Shown: in pieces, positions 1 through 10,808 of the stretch | Layout: every line of letters starts with the position of its first letter | Numbering within the stretch: the stretch's first letter is position 1 | NCBI GenBank assembly: GCA_002794785.1 | Contig: NBBA01000009.1 | Span: 744,001-808,000, forward strand | DNA: 64,000 bases | Source: Coniferiporia sulphurascens | Taxonomy: Eukaryota > Basidiomycota > Agaricomycetes > Hymenochaetales > Hymenochaetaceae | Reading direction: 5' to 3' | Notes under the pieces: generated by a model | What the model was told of the DNA's origin: nothing | The model's input: the letters and a program-made list of their open reading frames with translations, nothing else | Database searches by the model: none | Program-made: the position numbers and the translations under genes

Positions 1-2289
1 CGTTTTGGTCGGAGAGTCGCTATGGTCTTATGTCGGGATGTTGTCACCTAAAGACAAGACACAGTTAGAAGAGCGCCTGCGACGTGTTGCTGGACCGAGC
101 AACACCGAAGCTCCCGAAGTTCCGCCGACACCGGCGCCGGCTCATGGCCATGTCTCACGGTTCACTTCCGGCGTTCCGAGGCCTGGCTCACGGATAGGAG
201 GACCAGGCGGTCTTCCTCGTCCTTCTTCCCCCTCTGTGGCGCCGGCCTCTCGATTAGCTCGTCCGTCCTCACCCGCTTGTGTTATTGCCCCCCTGTCGCC
301 CGGTACATCCAATGACGAAGGGCGCTCTACTTCACCCGTGCCATCGTCCAAGCTGCCGAAAAGCTCAATTGCTGCGCCCACTTCACCTCGTCTTGTCCGA
401 CCGAAGAGTTTTCTCCCATCACGCCTTGGTCCTACTCGCGGCGGGGCGCCTGCCTTCGCTGCATTAGCAGAGGCACAAGTGTCCGAGTTTGTACCAGAAA
501 GACCCGCCCTTCGGCCGCTGAACGGAGACCACAATCGCGACTTACCGCCTGTTGTTGATGACATTGCGCCTGCATCAGAAGAACCTGAAGGGGATGTGAT
601 CAGTCTAACCATTTCCAAGATATTGAGCAGTGATGCTTCTCGGAGCGTGGATGCGCTCAAACAAATTCAGAAAGTGCTTGAGGTTGGTCCTGAAGATGGA
701 CCCTCATCCCCACAGTACAGAGAGTTATCGGACCATACGGAAGGCCTGATCGAGACAATCACGCTTCAAATGAATCACGTATTCGAAAATTCGTCGACCG
801 TTGACGAACCGGAGAACTTCAGACTCGCCAAGCACTTAATTCAAACTATAAATGCGTTTTGCGATCATCCTTTGCTAGCAGAGTCGGTACCTGTTGACAT
901 ATTGACGGGACTGTTCGAGGAGCTAACTCTTCGTCTTCTTCAAACGGATGAGAGCGGGAGTACCAAAGTCAAAGATCTGTCGCGGTTCATTAATATGATA
1001 ATCCTCCGACTGTTCGCAACGTGTCGGAGGATGGCGGTGCTTAGGTAAGCCGCGTTCCCAGCCAAATCCCATTCTTTCAGGACTGACTTTCACGTAGGTC
1101 GCTGTTTACCTTACTTTTACAAATTGTCAAACCTTTTCCGGCCAACGGCACCCTTTCCGATGCGAAGGAGGCTAAAGTGGCGGAGCTGGTCCTTAAATGT
1201 ATCTGGAAACTTGCGAGGAACATTCCAACAGATTTAGAAAAGCAAGATCTAGACCCAGTTGAACTTTTCCCAGCTATTGAACACTTTTTGCAATCAATCC
1301 CCCCCAACGAATGGCGAGCGCGTGCCACTAACAAAGTTCCGAGTGGAGACATGCCTTTGAGGACTGTTAAGGTTATTATCCAGCACGTCGTTGGTAAGCT
1401 CTCGCTTTTTCCGTATGTACTTCCACTAACGTATTTAATTCGTGGACAGCATTTTATGGCGATGAAGTTTATGACTTCCTCTCATCCTCGTTTGACGACC
1501 CGTCGGCAACTATTGTTTACCCTTACGTTTATCGCATTCTGAACACAAGCCGAGGGAATGCAGAAAATGGGCAACAACGACAGGCGACCAACGGATTGTC
1601 GAAATCTGCCGAAAAATCAGAACGTGGAATTGCGAGTCGTCCAGCGAGTCCTCCCGCCAGGTCTTCCACTGCCTCGCTTGAGCAACGCAATTCCTCGCCC
1701 AGTCATCGAACTTCTCGAAGTGCGTCCGCAAATGGCGGAGGTATGCTTCCACCTCCTGTGGATGAACCAGATCCGGATGAACAGCTGCTTACGATCATTA
1801 ACCACATCTCGAGCGAGGCGACGGGGGCCATGCACAAGGAGGGTATAACGGAATTACATCACTTCCTGAAGGCATATCCCCATAAGAAGCCTCGTGTTGA
1901 TAGAATGCTTGAGAACACCGGGCCTGCATTCAGGAAATATATCGCTAGGATGTTGGCTAATAGAGCAGCGGAGGACGCAGAACGCACCGTGGCGGTGGCA
2001 GACACACTTTCTAGTAAGTATTATTTCCAATTTTAATGATAACCGTGGCTCACTACATACGCATTCTTTCACCTGGTCAGAACTTGAATCAAAAAGTCAT
2101 GGTGTGCAAGAACAACCCGACGTTCGCAGTCCAGTGTCCCCAAGATCACCCAGAAGGACCAGCGAGGCGTATGAAATGGCACCCGCTGAACAAGACAAGC
2201 TTTCCAGGCTACATGATCTGTTCCAATATCGATCAAGCACGACCAGCAATGGCTCATCACACGCGCGGTCAAAAGATTCGGATAGTTAA
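1..2289 (+). CDS. STU2: XMAP215/Dis1-family microtubule polymerase, C-terminal part (5' end outside the window)
   Basis: The frame is already open at base 2, so the N-terminal TOG domains lie upstream of the window. Exons 1-1044, 1098-1393, 1450-2013 and 2081-2289 join in phase. The visible part has a Ser/Pro/Arg-rich linker (roughly 50-165 residues in), then an alpha-helical module with VDILTGLFEELTLRLL and FINMIILRLF. This matches the region after the last TOG domain in chTOG/Alp14/Stu2 proteins, and it continues as AELVLKCIWKLARNIP. After a second low-complexity linker comes a short helical C-terminal domain (DEQLLTIINHISSEATGAMH) and a tail ending SHARSKDSDS. In the family these proteins bind tubulin at microtubule plus ends and spindle poles and speed up polymerisation. 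Family assignment rests on recognised conservation in the C-terminal half only. It is not a CLASP, because the C-terminal helical module is of chTOG type. Confidence 0.82.
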
Positions 2290-2693
2290 CAAGGCACACG
2301 ACCTACACGATTTTCTCTTTTCGGCGCCGACTATCATACAGATTTAATATCTAGCACACTTGTGTATACAGTACTTCTGAATATTGTACTTGCATAGCGT
2401 CTTGTCAATTTGTTATGTTCCCTCTGAAGTGCGAAGTCCGAGATGTATACAATATTAATGTTGAATCCCCAACGGATTTATACAGTGTGATTGCACGTGG
2501 TTGTTGTGGCGGTACAGTCTGCGCCATGGGGTGGCTGCTAATGTCGGAGGGAGGGTCACCATCCCTCTGCTACTATTGCAAAAGTTCGCACACTTTTGCG
2601 TTCCTTTTAAATTACATGGGACTAGTACTGTAACCGCCGACATACCATCAATTGTTTTGCACCGCTCGGGGCCTTTTCTTATTCGTTCACGAC
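2290..2693. other. Intergenic, tandem genes
   Basis: About 400 bases between the stop of the microtubule polymerase gene and the start of the acyltransferase gene, both on the plus strand. AT-rich 3' sequence is followed by the promoter side of the acyltransferase. No conserved reading frame or RNA gene is visible. Confidence 0.6.
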
Positions 2694-5515
2694 ATGTCTG
2701 TCTCAATGCCTGCAAAGTCTCCGGACTTCGTTTACGACACATTTCTACTGTTCTGGCGAACAGTGACCAACATATTCTTCAGGGAAATTCGTCCAAGAGG
2801 CGCTTATCACATTCCGAAAGATGGGCCGGTGATATTCGTCGCCGCTCCCCACAATAACCAGGTGTGCATTTTGACCTTTGCAGCGCAGCAAACTGAACCT
2901 CATCCCTTGGTACTCTTTCTAGTTCCTTGACCCTCTTTTGCTCATGTCCGAAGTGTACAGAGAGACGCACCGTAGGGTCGAGCCCTTAATTGCTGCAGCG
3001 AGCATGAAGAGGTTGGTCATTGGTTTCTTCGCTAGCCTTATGTCGAGCAGTGCGTATTGCAGGCTTATACCTTTCTGGACCTCACCCTGAATTCATCGAA
3101 CAGTTCCCGTCTCTAGAGCTGCTGATAATGCGAAACCTGGCTCTGGTCTCATCTCTTTGGCAAACGACGACCCCTGTCTGGTTATTGGACATGGAACGAA
3201 GTTTACCACAGAGTTAAAACTTAAATGGCAAATTATGCTTCCAAGGTCAATGAATTCTCTGATTGCGGAGGTAACTGAGATAATCTCGGACACGGAATTG
3301 AGAATTAAAAAGGAATTTGGGGGAGAAAGTGGGAAGGGATCTGCGCGTATCCGCGAAAAGGTCTCGGAACTTGAAAAGGACGGTTGTCTGGGGTTGGAAT
3401 ATAAACGCATGCCATTCGTCGACCAGCAAGAGATGTATCGTTTCGTTTACCAGAGGCTCAAAGATGGTGGCTGTATCGGTATCTTTCCCGAAGGTAAGTA
3501 GCTCTCGACGTCTGATACGTTCATTTAGAATCTAAAGTAATTTAAAGGCGGTAGCCATGACCGGACCGACCTTCTTCCCTTGAAAGCTGGAGTTGCCATT
3601 ATGGCGCTGGGAGCTATGGCCAACGATCCTTCGGTAAAAGTTAAAATCGTCCCTGTCGGTTTATCCTATTTCCACGCCCATCGTTTTCGTTCGCGGGCTG
3701 TTATCGAATTTGGTTCTGCAATGGATGTCCCTTCAGATTTGGTTGACATGTTTAAAGAAGGTGGTATCAAGAAGAGGGAATCTTGTTCCAAGCTCCTTGA
3801 CCTCATATACGAAAAGCTGAAAACAGTGACACTTCGTGCCCCGGATTACGAGACACTTATGGTACGACCGTTTCCACCCAAAGCAATGGATGATAATATT
3901 GATACCCATGCATTGTTGTAGGTTATTCAGGCAGCTCGTCGCCTTTACGGAACCCCTGGGCAACACCTGACGCTCGGTCAAGTTGTGGAGCTGAACAAAA
4001 GGTTCCTAGAAGCCTACCAGCACTTTACGGATGAACCTCGCGTGCAGAAATTGAAAGAGAATGTTTTCAAGTACAACAGGGCAGTTCGTGATCTTGGCTT
4101 ACGAGACCATCAAGTAAGCTCTTAACCCTTAGAGTAGCGTAGTTTATTGACGGGTTGTTCGCAGGTACCAAGGGCTAAGCCTGCAAGCTGGAAAACACTT
4201 GGCTTGCTTGCGTATCGTCTAGGGCTCTTAATTGTTTGGTCTATCCTAGCGCTGCCTGGGGTTATTCTCAATGGTCCCATCTTCATTCTGGCATCCGTTA
4301 TATCGAGAAAAAAGGCCAGAGGTCAGTCCTTACAACATCTCCGGTAACAGCAAGCTCATATCGTTGCATAACCCAATAGAGGCACTAGCCGCGTCGACAG
4401 TGAAGGTTGCAGGTAAAGATGTGCTGGCGACGTGGAAAGTCCTCATCTCCCTTGGCGTTGTTCCTGTACTATATGCGACGTACGCGTTTTTGGCAACTTT
4501 AATCGCCATGAAATCCGGTGCTTCGTCACAATGGAAGCTGTTAGCGCCGCTCCTGACCTTTTTGGTGTTGCCCATTATGAGCTATGCAGCACTGAAGTTT
4601 GGAGAAGCGGGTATGGATATCTTGAAGTGCGTAGATTGCTTGCAATCATTATGCAGTGGTTAACGTTGCCAACAGATCCTTGCGGCCGCTTGTTATCGCA
4701 CTTTTCCCTGGACAGCAGCGCTCTCTGGACAGATTGAAAAAGATGAGGTTTGAGCTTTCGAACTCATTAACGGAGCTTATCAACGAGCTCGGTCCAAAAC
4801 TATGGGATGACTTCGACCACGTAAATTCACTTCTTCGGTTTTAAAAAAGGAATTGCTGATGTTTAACGCAGTGGAGAATACTTGTTCCCTCTGCGAGTGT
4901 CCCTCCTTCGTCGGGGACTCCTGGTCTGTGGCGTAGAAAGAGCGGAACAGGTGCTGTAGATGCTCAAGGAAACCTACTCGTGCATCCGATGGTGGGTTTT
5001 CCGCTTGCAGCCGTCCTATTCGTACGTACTTACTTCTAGGTAACACTAAGACATGGCTAGATGAGCGCCTCTTTGGTTGGAGCCGAAGTGCAATCCGCGG
5101 GACCAGTGCATGGACCGGAAATTCCAGTCAGCAGCCGAGCAGGGTCGGCAGTCCTGACATCACGGACGACGAAGACCATGGAGATTACGAGTATGTGCTG
5201 GGATTTTTGCCATCGGATAGCGATGGGACGCCTTCGCGATTGCGGTCTAGGAGTGTGCGTAGCTCTTACGCGGACCTCCAGCAGCTGAAGATTACGCCAG
5301 TATCGGCTTCTGGAGCTAGTGTGCACTACGATGCGAGCCTCTCGCTTCCCAGCGGTGACATCGTGTTCCGTGGAAGTCAGCACCGGGAGCGGAAAGGATC
5401 GCTTAATGACGGAGTGCCAGTGGAAAGGATTGGCCTGGTCGACCGTGCAGAAGCGTTCAGGGAGGCTACCGAGGAGCTTAATCACGAGAATGATCGGCTA
5501 AAGCAAGGAAGTTGA
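2694..5515 (+). CDS. GPT2: Glycerol-3-phosphate/dihydroxyacetone-phosphate acyltransferase, Gpt2/Sct1 type
   Basis: Ten exons: 2694-2861, 2923-3049, 3104-3493, 3548-3861, 3922-4113, 4165-4321, 4380-4626, 4676-4820, 4872-4991 and 5051-5515. They join in phase into 774 residues. Fungal Gpt2/Sct1 enzymes are of similar size and put the first acyl chain on glycerol-3-phosphate (or DHAP) in the ER, starting phospholipid and triacylglycerol synthesis. Acyltransferase block I is PHNNQFLDP near residue 55, block II follows at SRAADNAKPGSG, and the FPEG block is IFPEGGSHDR. Two hydrophobic stretches after residue 450 (LGLLIVWSILALPGVIL and LGVVPVLYATYAFLATLI) match the family's paired membrane spans. 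The acidic Ser-rich C-terminal tail (DITDDEDHGDYEYV) resembles the regulatory tails of yeast Gpt2 and Sct1. The start is the first ATG in frame with MSVSMPAKSPDF. Confidence 0.9.
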
Positions 5516-5776
5516 ACGGGCACTCTATGTACTGTATTGTACACCCAAGACTAATGGGACTACAAAATGTTATTGTCGGTCTATATGGGAGGAAGCGGGA
5601 GGAAAAGAATACAGGTCCAAAGAAGAAATGTGCGGGATAAAACGACCCAAAATAGAGTTCGGAGACGATGTCGATCATCTACAGTCCGAGGACAAATCTA
5701 AAGGAGGAAACTAGGAAAAAGTGCGTGTCCAATTATGGTAACCGAGTCCCGGCGGGTTCTTCTGCCGCTTCGTCGC

Positions 5777-6316
5777 TTAAGGCTCAGGCAAGTTCCTCAC
5801 TTGGACGTACGGCTCTTTTCGCATAAGAAACTTGGAAAACTCCATCCCGCATTTCGTACACCTGGAGGATAGAGCTCGGTCAGCATCTCATACTGCATAC
5901 AGCGTCCGCAAGACTCACCGTAGGTCGCTGACGCCGTTAAAGAACTGCAGATTAACGTCAGTCTCTATCTTATATGCTTATCTTTGCTAGCGCGTCCCAC
6001 CTGCGTCTGCGAGCAGCCTCCTTCCTCTGCCTTGTAGTTCCCCAGTGCCTCTTTTCCGAGGTCCATACACCGTATGGAAACCTGTCGGGCATACCGTCAG
6101 CGCTGCATACTACGTCTCGTATAGAACGATTGCTCCTCACAGCCTTCGCCGGGTAGTTTCCCCTCGCCCTAAAGTTGACGCCAGGAATTAGCAGCGTATC
6201 CATAAAGAATAATCGGATGCTGTTGGTGCTTACGACGTGTGTTTGTTGATGATGTAAATAGGCTCCCCGCGCAACGCACCGCATTTTTCCACAAGCAAGT
6301 AGGGCTCGGACGACAT
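5777..6316 (-). CDS. Small cysteine-containing protein of unknown function
   Basis: I do not recognise this protein. A five-exon model on the minus strand (6316-6234, 6168-6095, 6050-6001, 5944-5919, 5861-5777) keeps phase at every junction with normal GT-AG introns of 44-65 nt and gives 105 residues. It starts MSSEPYLLVEKCGALRGEP, carries isolated cysteines in the middle, and ends with a CTKCGMEFSKFLMRKEP segment that could be half of a zinc-binding site. The 57-nt intron before the last exon also contains CxxC-looking codons, but they are in the wrong frame and are bounded by GTGAGT and CCAG. The gene lies tail-to-tail with the acyltransferase gene and in tandem with MetAP1. Support is splice consistency only, so the middle exons may be wrong. 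Confidence 0.42.
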
Positions 6317-6749
6317 GGCTGGGCAGGTGTCGGCTCGCAGCGATAACGAGCTGCGGTCTAAGGTGGTGGCGAGGCAGGAAAGTCGCTATGTGAGAGGCCA
6401 GCGTTTACAACATCGCTGAGCGTGCCCTTTTATCGTGTGTGATAATTAGGCTAGGGCAAAGGTCTTTTTTTTCTTTTTCTCTCAAACATAAACCGCGAAA
6501 GATAAGCTATAGAGTTTCCGGTGTTCCGTTGATAACCATCTCCAGTCCCTCCTACACGAGTATACATCATAGCTACCCTTCTGCTTAGCCGCCTACCAAA
6601 AAGGTGGCATCGGGCACATCGCCGCAGAAGATTCATAAAGAATGGCTAAGCTTGAACTCTCTATGTACTCGAAACACGTATGCGAACACATGTCGGTGCC
6701 TCCGGACTGGCCCCGGCGGCATGACAGACTCCATGCGGCCAATGCATCC
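6317..6749. other. Intergenic between two minus-strand genes
   Basis: About 430 bases between the stop of MetAP1 and the start of the small unknown gene. It contains a pyrimidine/purine-biased stretch near 6460-6480. An open minus-strand frame of 61 codons here has no recognisable similarity and I do not call it. Confidence 0.5.
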
Positions 6750-8637
6750 CTAGAGTTCTCGCTTCGCACCCGCGGTCAGGACTTCGACACCTGTTTCCGT
6801 TATCCTGTGATTCATCAGTCGTCATCAAATTCCTGCTCGCCCTGAACAAAGGAAGACTCTCACAGTAAGGTTTCTTCAAACTGAGCGCTCCTTTTTCCAT
6901 CCGCCGTTGTGCATGTCCAGTCATCTGGCCAATGGATGCCACCCGTAACGCCGATATTAATCATCTAAAAGGAGTCCCGATATAAACAAGTTCAGCTAGC
7001 TGGCGATAGGCAGGAAATTAAAAGTGATGACTCACCGGCTCGATTGTGAACACCTTCCATGAAAGGGTCAGGTCATTCGAAGGTCGGTTTAAGGGCAAGC
7101 TCGACTCACCATTCCCGCCTTCATAGTCCCAACTGCCTTGTTTTTTGAGTAGTGAGGGATGTTAGGGTTACAATGGAAAAGATCGTTGACACCGTGTCCA
7201 GTATAATTGCGCACGACAGAGTAGCCACTCCGTCTGGCTATCGGTTCTCTGAAGAAATTAAATTATAATTCTTGTCAGATGAATGATGACAAGGGTTATG
7301 ACTATGCCCGCGAACATAACGTTGCCAATTTCTCGGAACAAGGCGCCTGGTTTGCAAATTTTGATAGCCTCGTCTAGGCATTCGCGTGTAGTTCTAATGA
7401 GCTTTTTCGAGTCCTCGTCGATGTCACCGACTGCGTAAGTCTCGTTCAAATCACTATGATACCCTGAAAGCCGCTTCAGTGTTCGCTTCAAGGAGACCTA
7501 GAGTTAGCGACATGCCGTCATAGTACAAAGTGACGTCTAAGGTGAAGAAGTAAGCCTTCTCGCGGGGAATTAATGACAGAAAAAGGCTAACCTATATTAA
7601 CGATGTCCCCGTCCAATAGTTTCCGTTGGTCTGGAATTCCGTGGCAAATAGCCTCGTTTATAGATCTAGATCAAGATGAAAGACAGCGATTGGTCAAAAG
7701 CCATGACTCTTGCAGACTGATGACATACGTGCACACAGATTTAGGGAAGCATCGATAGTTCAAGGGTGAAGGATAAGCATTTCGCGCAATTGTGGCCTGG
7801 TGGACTATTTCGTCTATCTCGTCGGTTGTTATACCAGGCTTGACCGCAGCGGCGGCTATATCTAACACTTCTCGTGCAAGCTTGACAAGAAGCAATAGAG
7901 TTTAGGGTGGAAAGCAGTAACGGGATAAATGAACATGCGCTCACTCTGGAGACAGTACGCATCTTTTCTTGTTCTTCCAGACTCAGTATCCGAGGGGGCC
8001 TCCCCTGTTCCAGACTTTCACACTTTGAAAACCCCTGCGCTTAAAAGTCAGGGCAAAATTAATTGGCTTACAGCTCCTTGACAGAACGAGTAAAGGCCTA
8101 ATCCTACCGTTATCAGCGTAATCTGGCCTTGGAATGTGGTCTGGAACGATGCGTTTTGGTGACAAGGGGTATACTGGCCTAAGGGAGCCAGAAAAGTCGA
8201 AGGACCTGAAGGGATTGGAAGTATCGTCTGCACAATTTGTCAGGCTTGGGACGTAACGAGCGCGGGCAAAGATAGCGACCTTTCTTGTTTATCAGATTGT
8301 GTATTATTTTGTGTGTTTTCTAAACGAGCGTCATTTCCCCGACCCAAGCTCTATGCTAAGCGCTTACCCCTGTGCTCGGTAATGGTAAGATCTGCACTCT
8401 AAAAATATTGCATTTTACGCACAATCTTTCTTAAAGCATTCTTGGGAACAGAAGAACGCTTTAATACCCAGTCTATGGTGTGGATTAGACCGTGTATCGA
8501 GTCGCAAAAAAAAATCGAGTCCGCGGTGAAACGGATACATACTTGCTGCACGTAGGACATTCTAAACGTGATGGGGGATTATCGTTAATGCAGCTAGAAC
8601 TTTGACATGGAACGATCGCGGCATCTATCGAGCTCAT
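6750..8637 (-). CDS. MAP1: Methionine aminopeptidase type 1 with N-terminal zinc finger
   Basis: Removes the initiator methionine from nascent proteins at the ribosome. Fourteen exons on the minus strand: 8637-8543, 8472-8423, 8369-8368, 8319-8280, 8227-8108, 8039-7945, 7880-7729, 7665-7592, 7536-7516, 7463-7316, 7248-7110, 7053-7036, 6964-6864 and 6804-6750. They give 369 residues, the normal MetAP1 length. The N-terminal C6H2 finger includes [22 protein letters not shown] and KTHKIIH. The metal-binding residues are all present: the two Asp in [19 protein letters not shown], His in [10 protein letters not shown], Glu in FTIEPMI and Glu in AQFEETLL. Oddities are a 2-nt exon supplying the last two bases of the finger Trp codon, a 21-nt exon followed by a GC-AG intron (7515-7464), an 18-nt exon coding VFTIEP, and a weak GTTCGC donor after exon 10. 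The reading frame is open throughout, so I read it as functional. Confidence 0.88.
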
Positions 8638-8829
8638 GGTGGTTTGTGCCAAGTGAGGCCGGTGCCCGCGAAAGGTGAGTGACCAGAGTCATCTACCTTC
8701 CTGATGCCGGGCCCGACCGCAGTATTACGTACGCATGCGACCCTGGCTTATGGCGACTCTGTTTCCCATGCATCTGGCTCAGTAGTTTAATCGCTTCGCC
8801 TCGGACTGCCAGCCTCGGGTCACTGGCTA

Positions 8830-10808
8830 TTGCTTGCGCATGGCCCTACGGTTGTGCCAATGCAAAATCATATTGCCGTCTTTTGGGGCTAGACGATACG
8901 CCTATTGCCTGTCGACATTCCCACGGTTTATCTCAAGAAAACCGCACAATGGAAAGAAAGACGACGATGCTAGGTACGCTGTATCGTCACCTGGGGCCAA
9001 GTTTTCCTTAACCCCACAGCAGTGGACATGCTCACACTCGCTATCGACAGGCGCTCGCCAGCTGCCGCCGTTCCGATGACCGGGGATCGAGATTTTACAT
9101 ATGTTGTCTCGATATCTAGGTTAAGAGGTTATGACGTTGTCGTCATAGTCCAGGCGGGTCACCTTTTTGAATGGCAGAGGGGCGTGGTCGGAGGCGGTCT
9201 TGTGAAACCCTTATCGCCTCTAGCCGGTGATGCCGACCTAGTGGTGTAATAGGCGCGAGGGCACGACCAGAATTGACGTCTTCTATGGGTTTCCCTGGCC
9301 AGCCTCAACTTCGCACGTCTATTATTTGCGGACAGGTTACTGCAGTGAAGCTTCTCCTTCGAAAAAGCCTTCTTGGGATGATCTTTATTCAAACAATTCC
9401 CCGAAAGCAGAACTCCCGCCATCATCTGATTCTATGCAAGTAATGTTCACGCGAGTGTTTCTGCCGGATTTCGGGCCAAAACGTGACAATGACGCAAGTC
9501 ACGAGCACGGCTTGGTAATTGAAGATGCTGGGTGATTATGCTAGCTCGAAGCAAATACCTCCTCTATGACCAGTACTGGTGATAAGCGGTTCGAGACTCG
9601 TCCCTTCACCGCGAATGCAGGCCTTGTCGGAAGAAGCTCAGGGACGGTATAAAGAAAAACGCCGGCCGGCCTCGCCGTCAAGTATCTTTCGGAAAACGTC
9701 CAATCCCAGCTGTGCAGCGGGGCCCGAAGGAACTGCTATAATCGCATCTCATCCCGGGTCTGACCCTCAATTGTCATCTCGATCACTTCTTGACGTGGAT
9801 AGGCGTCCCTCACCCTCCCGGACTTCGTTCGTATGTAATTCTTCGGGAGACTCGATTGCCAGTAATACAGTTCTGTCAGATTCAGATCCACGATTCGACG
9901 CGAACAGTCCGGACTCAGAGCTATCTAGCCTGGACGCGTCTACGCACACTGGCCGTGCCATCGCGCAGGATGAACCTCTCTTCGAAGTCAGGCTAGGCAA
10001 ATTAAAGAACCCTGCTACAAACTCGTCTGAAATTCTTAAACCTTCCGAGCAACTCATTCGGCCTCGACCTGCCCTATCAGATTCGCCCATCCTTAAGGGT
10101 TCATTGGATTTCAATGAACTCAGTGGGCTGCACGTTGTTGCTATCGAAGGCAAGGAAAACGTGGTGTCGCGTTCTGGCCTTCCGAAACATGAACTGAAAC
10201 GGCTGACATTAATTTAACGGGCTTGACTCCGCCATCTGGGGAGTCATTGTCTTTACCAACCCTCTTCCTTATCATCATAATTTTGAAGAGCTTCTCAGTT
10301 TCCTTCATACCAGAAGGACATTGGAGGGCACCACGAGAATCCGTTCCGCAGAGGCTGCAAATGAGCTTTTGAAGCGATTAAGCGGGTGTGTATAGGTGGA
10401 GACAATACATCGAGGAAGCTAGGAAGGCCAGCGTAGTTGTCAGCCCATGTTTGGACCTCCTGCGGAAATAGTTGACTGGAAATAAATCCTTGTCTGTATC
10501 CGAGCTTGCAGGTCCTGCATCCGGGAACGGACGTCGTACAGAACAAGTCTCCTATAATCATCAAGTCCGTCCTCGCTACGGACGAAGTATCGGAAATATT
10601 CAAGCCCCTTGTCACAATCCTTCGCTCAGAAATTTCTAGCCGAACGTTGTTTTCTAGGCTCGAGGAACACTTAAAGTCACAGTACCCATATTGATATGAA
10701 GCGGCTGGCGCCCGTGATCTTTATTCGTTTCTCAAAAAGGCCATGAAGTCTTACATCGTTTGCCTCGGGGGATCAATTACCCTGGACGCCAGTGGGTTGA
10801 GTCTATGA
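8830..10808 (+). pseudogene. Decayed NYN-domain/LOTUS (OST-HTH) protein gene, MARF1/limkain-like
   Basis: Segments of an RNA-binding endonuclease-like protein lie in order but cannot be joined into one frame. A PHNGKKD motif near 8939-8960 and then VDMLTLAIDRRSPAA and MTGDRDFTYVVSISRLRGY (9022-9125) match the NYN (PIN-like) domain, including the GDRDF acidic motif. A Ser/Pro-rich linker follows (9579-10217). A first LOTUS-like block (NFEELLSFLHTRR, from about 10270) is in a different frame, and a second one (LFSRLEEHLKSQYPY) is cut by TGA at 10692-10694. The second block resumes in the same frame as YEAAGARDLYSFLKKAM up to TGA at 10806-10808. The N-terminal catalytic strand (FWDYEN type) cannot be found intact. 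NYN-LOTUS genes are multi-copy in Agaricomycetes, and this looks like a relic. A complicated intron structure could rescue some breaks, but not the mid-domain stop. Confidence 0.6.

Noticed and set aside
142..660. Minus-strand 172-codon frame
   Set aside because: Shadow of the low-complexity Ser/Pro-rich linker of the microtubule polymerase.
5862..5918. Possible extra CxxC zinc-ribbon half in the small unknown gene (SCGRC)
   Set aside because: It is in a different frame from the downstream CTKCG and is bounded by GTGAGT and CCAG, so it fits an intron.
6451..6636. Minus-strand 61-codon frame starting MNLLRRCARC
   Set aside because: Lies between two well-modelled minus-strand genes, has no similarity and cannot be spliced in phase to the downstream small unknown gene.
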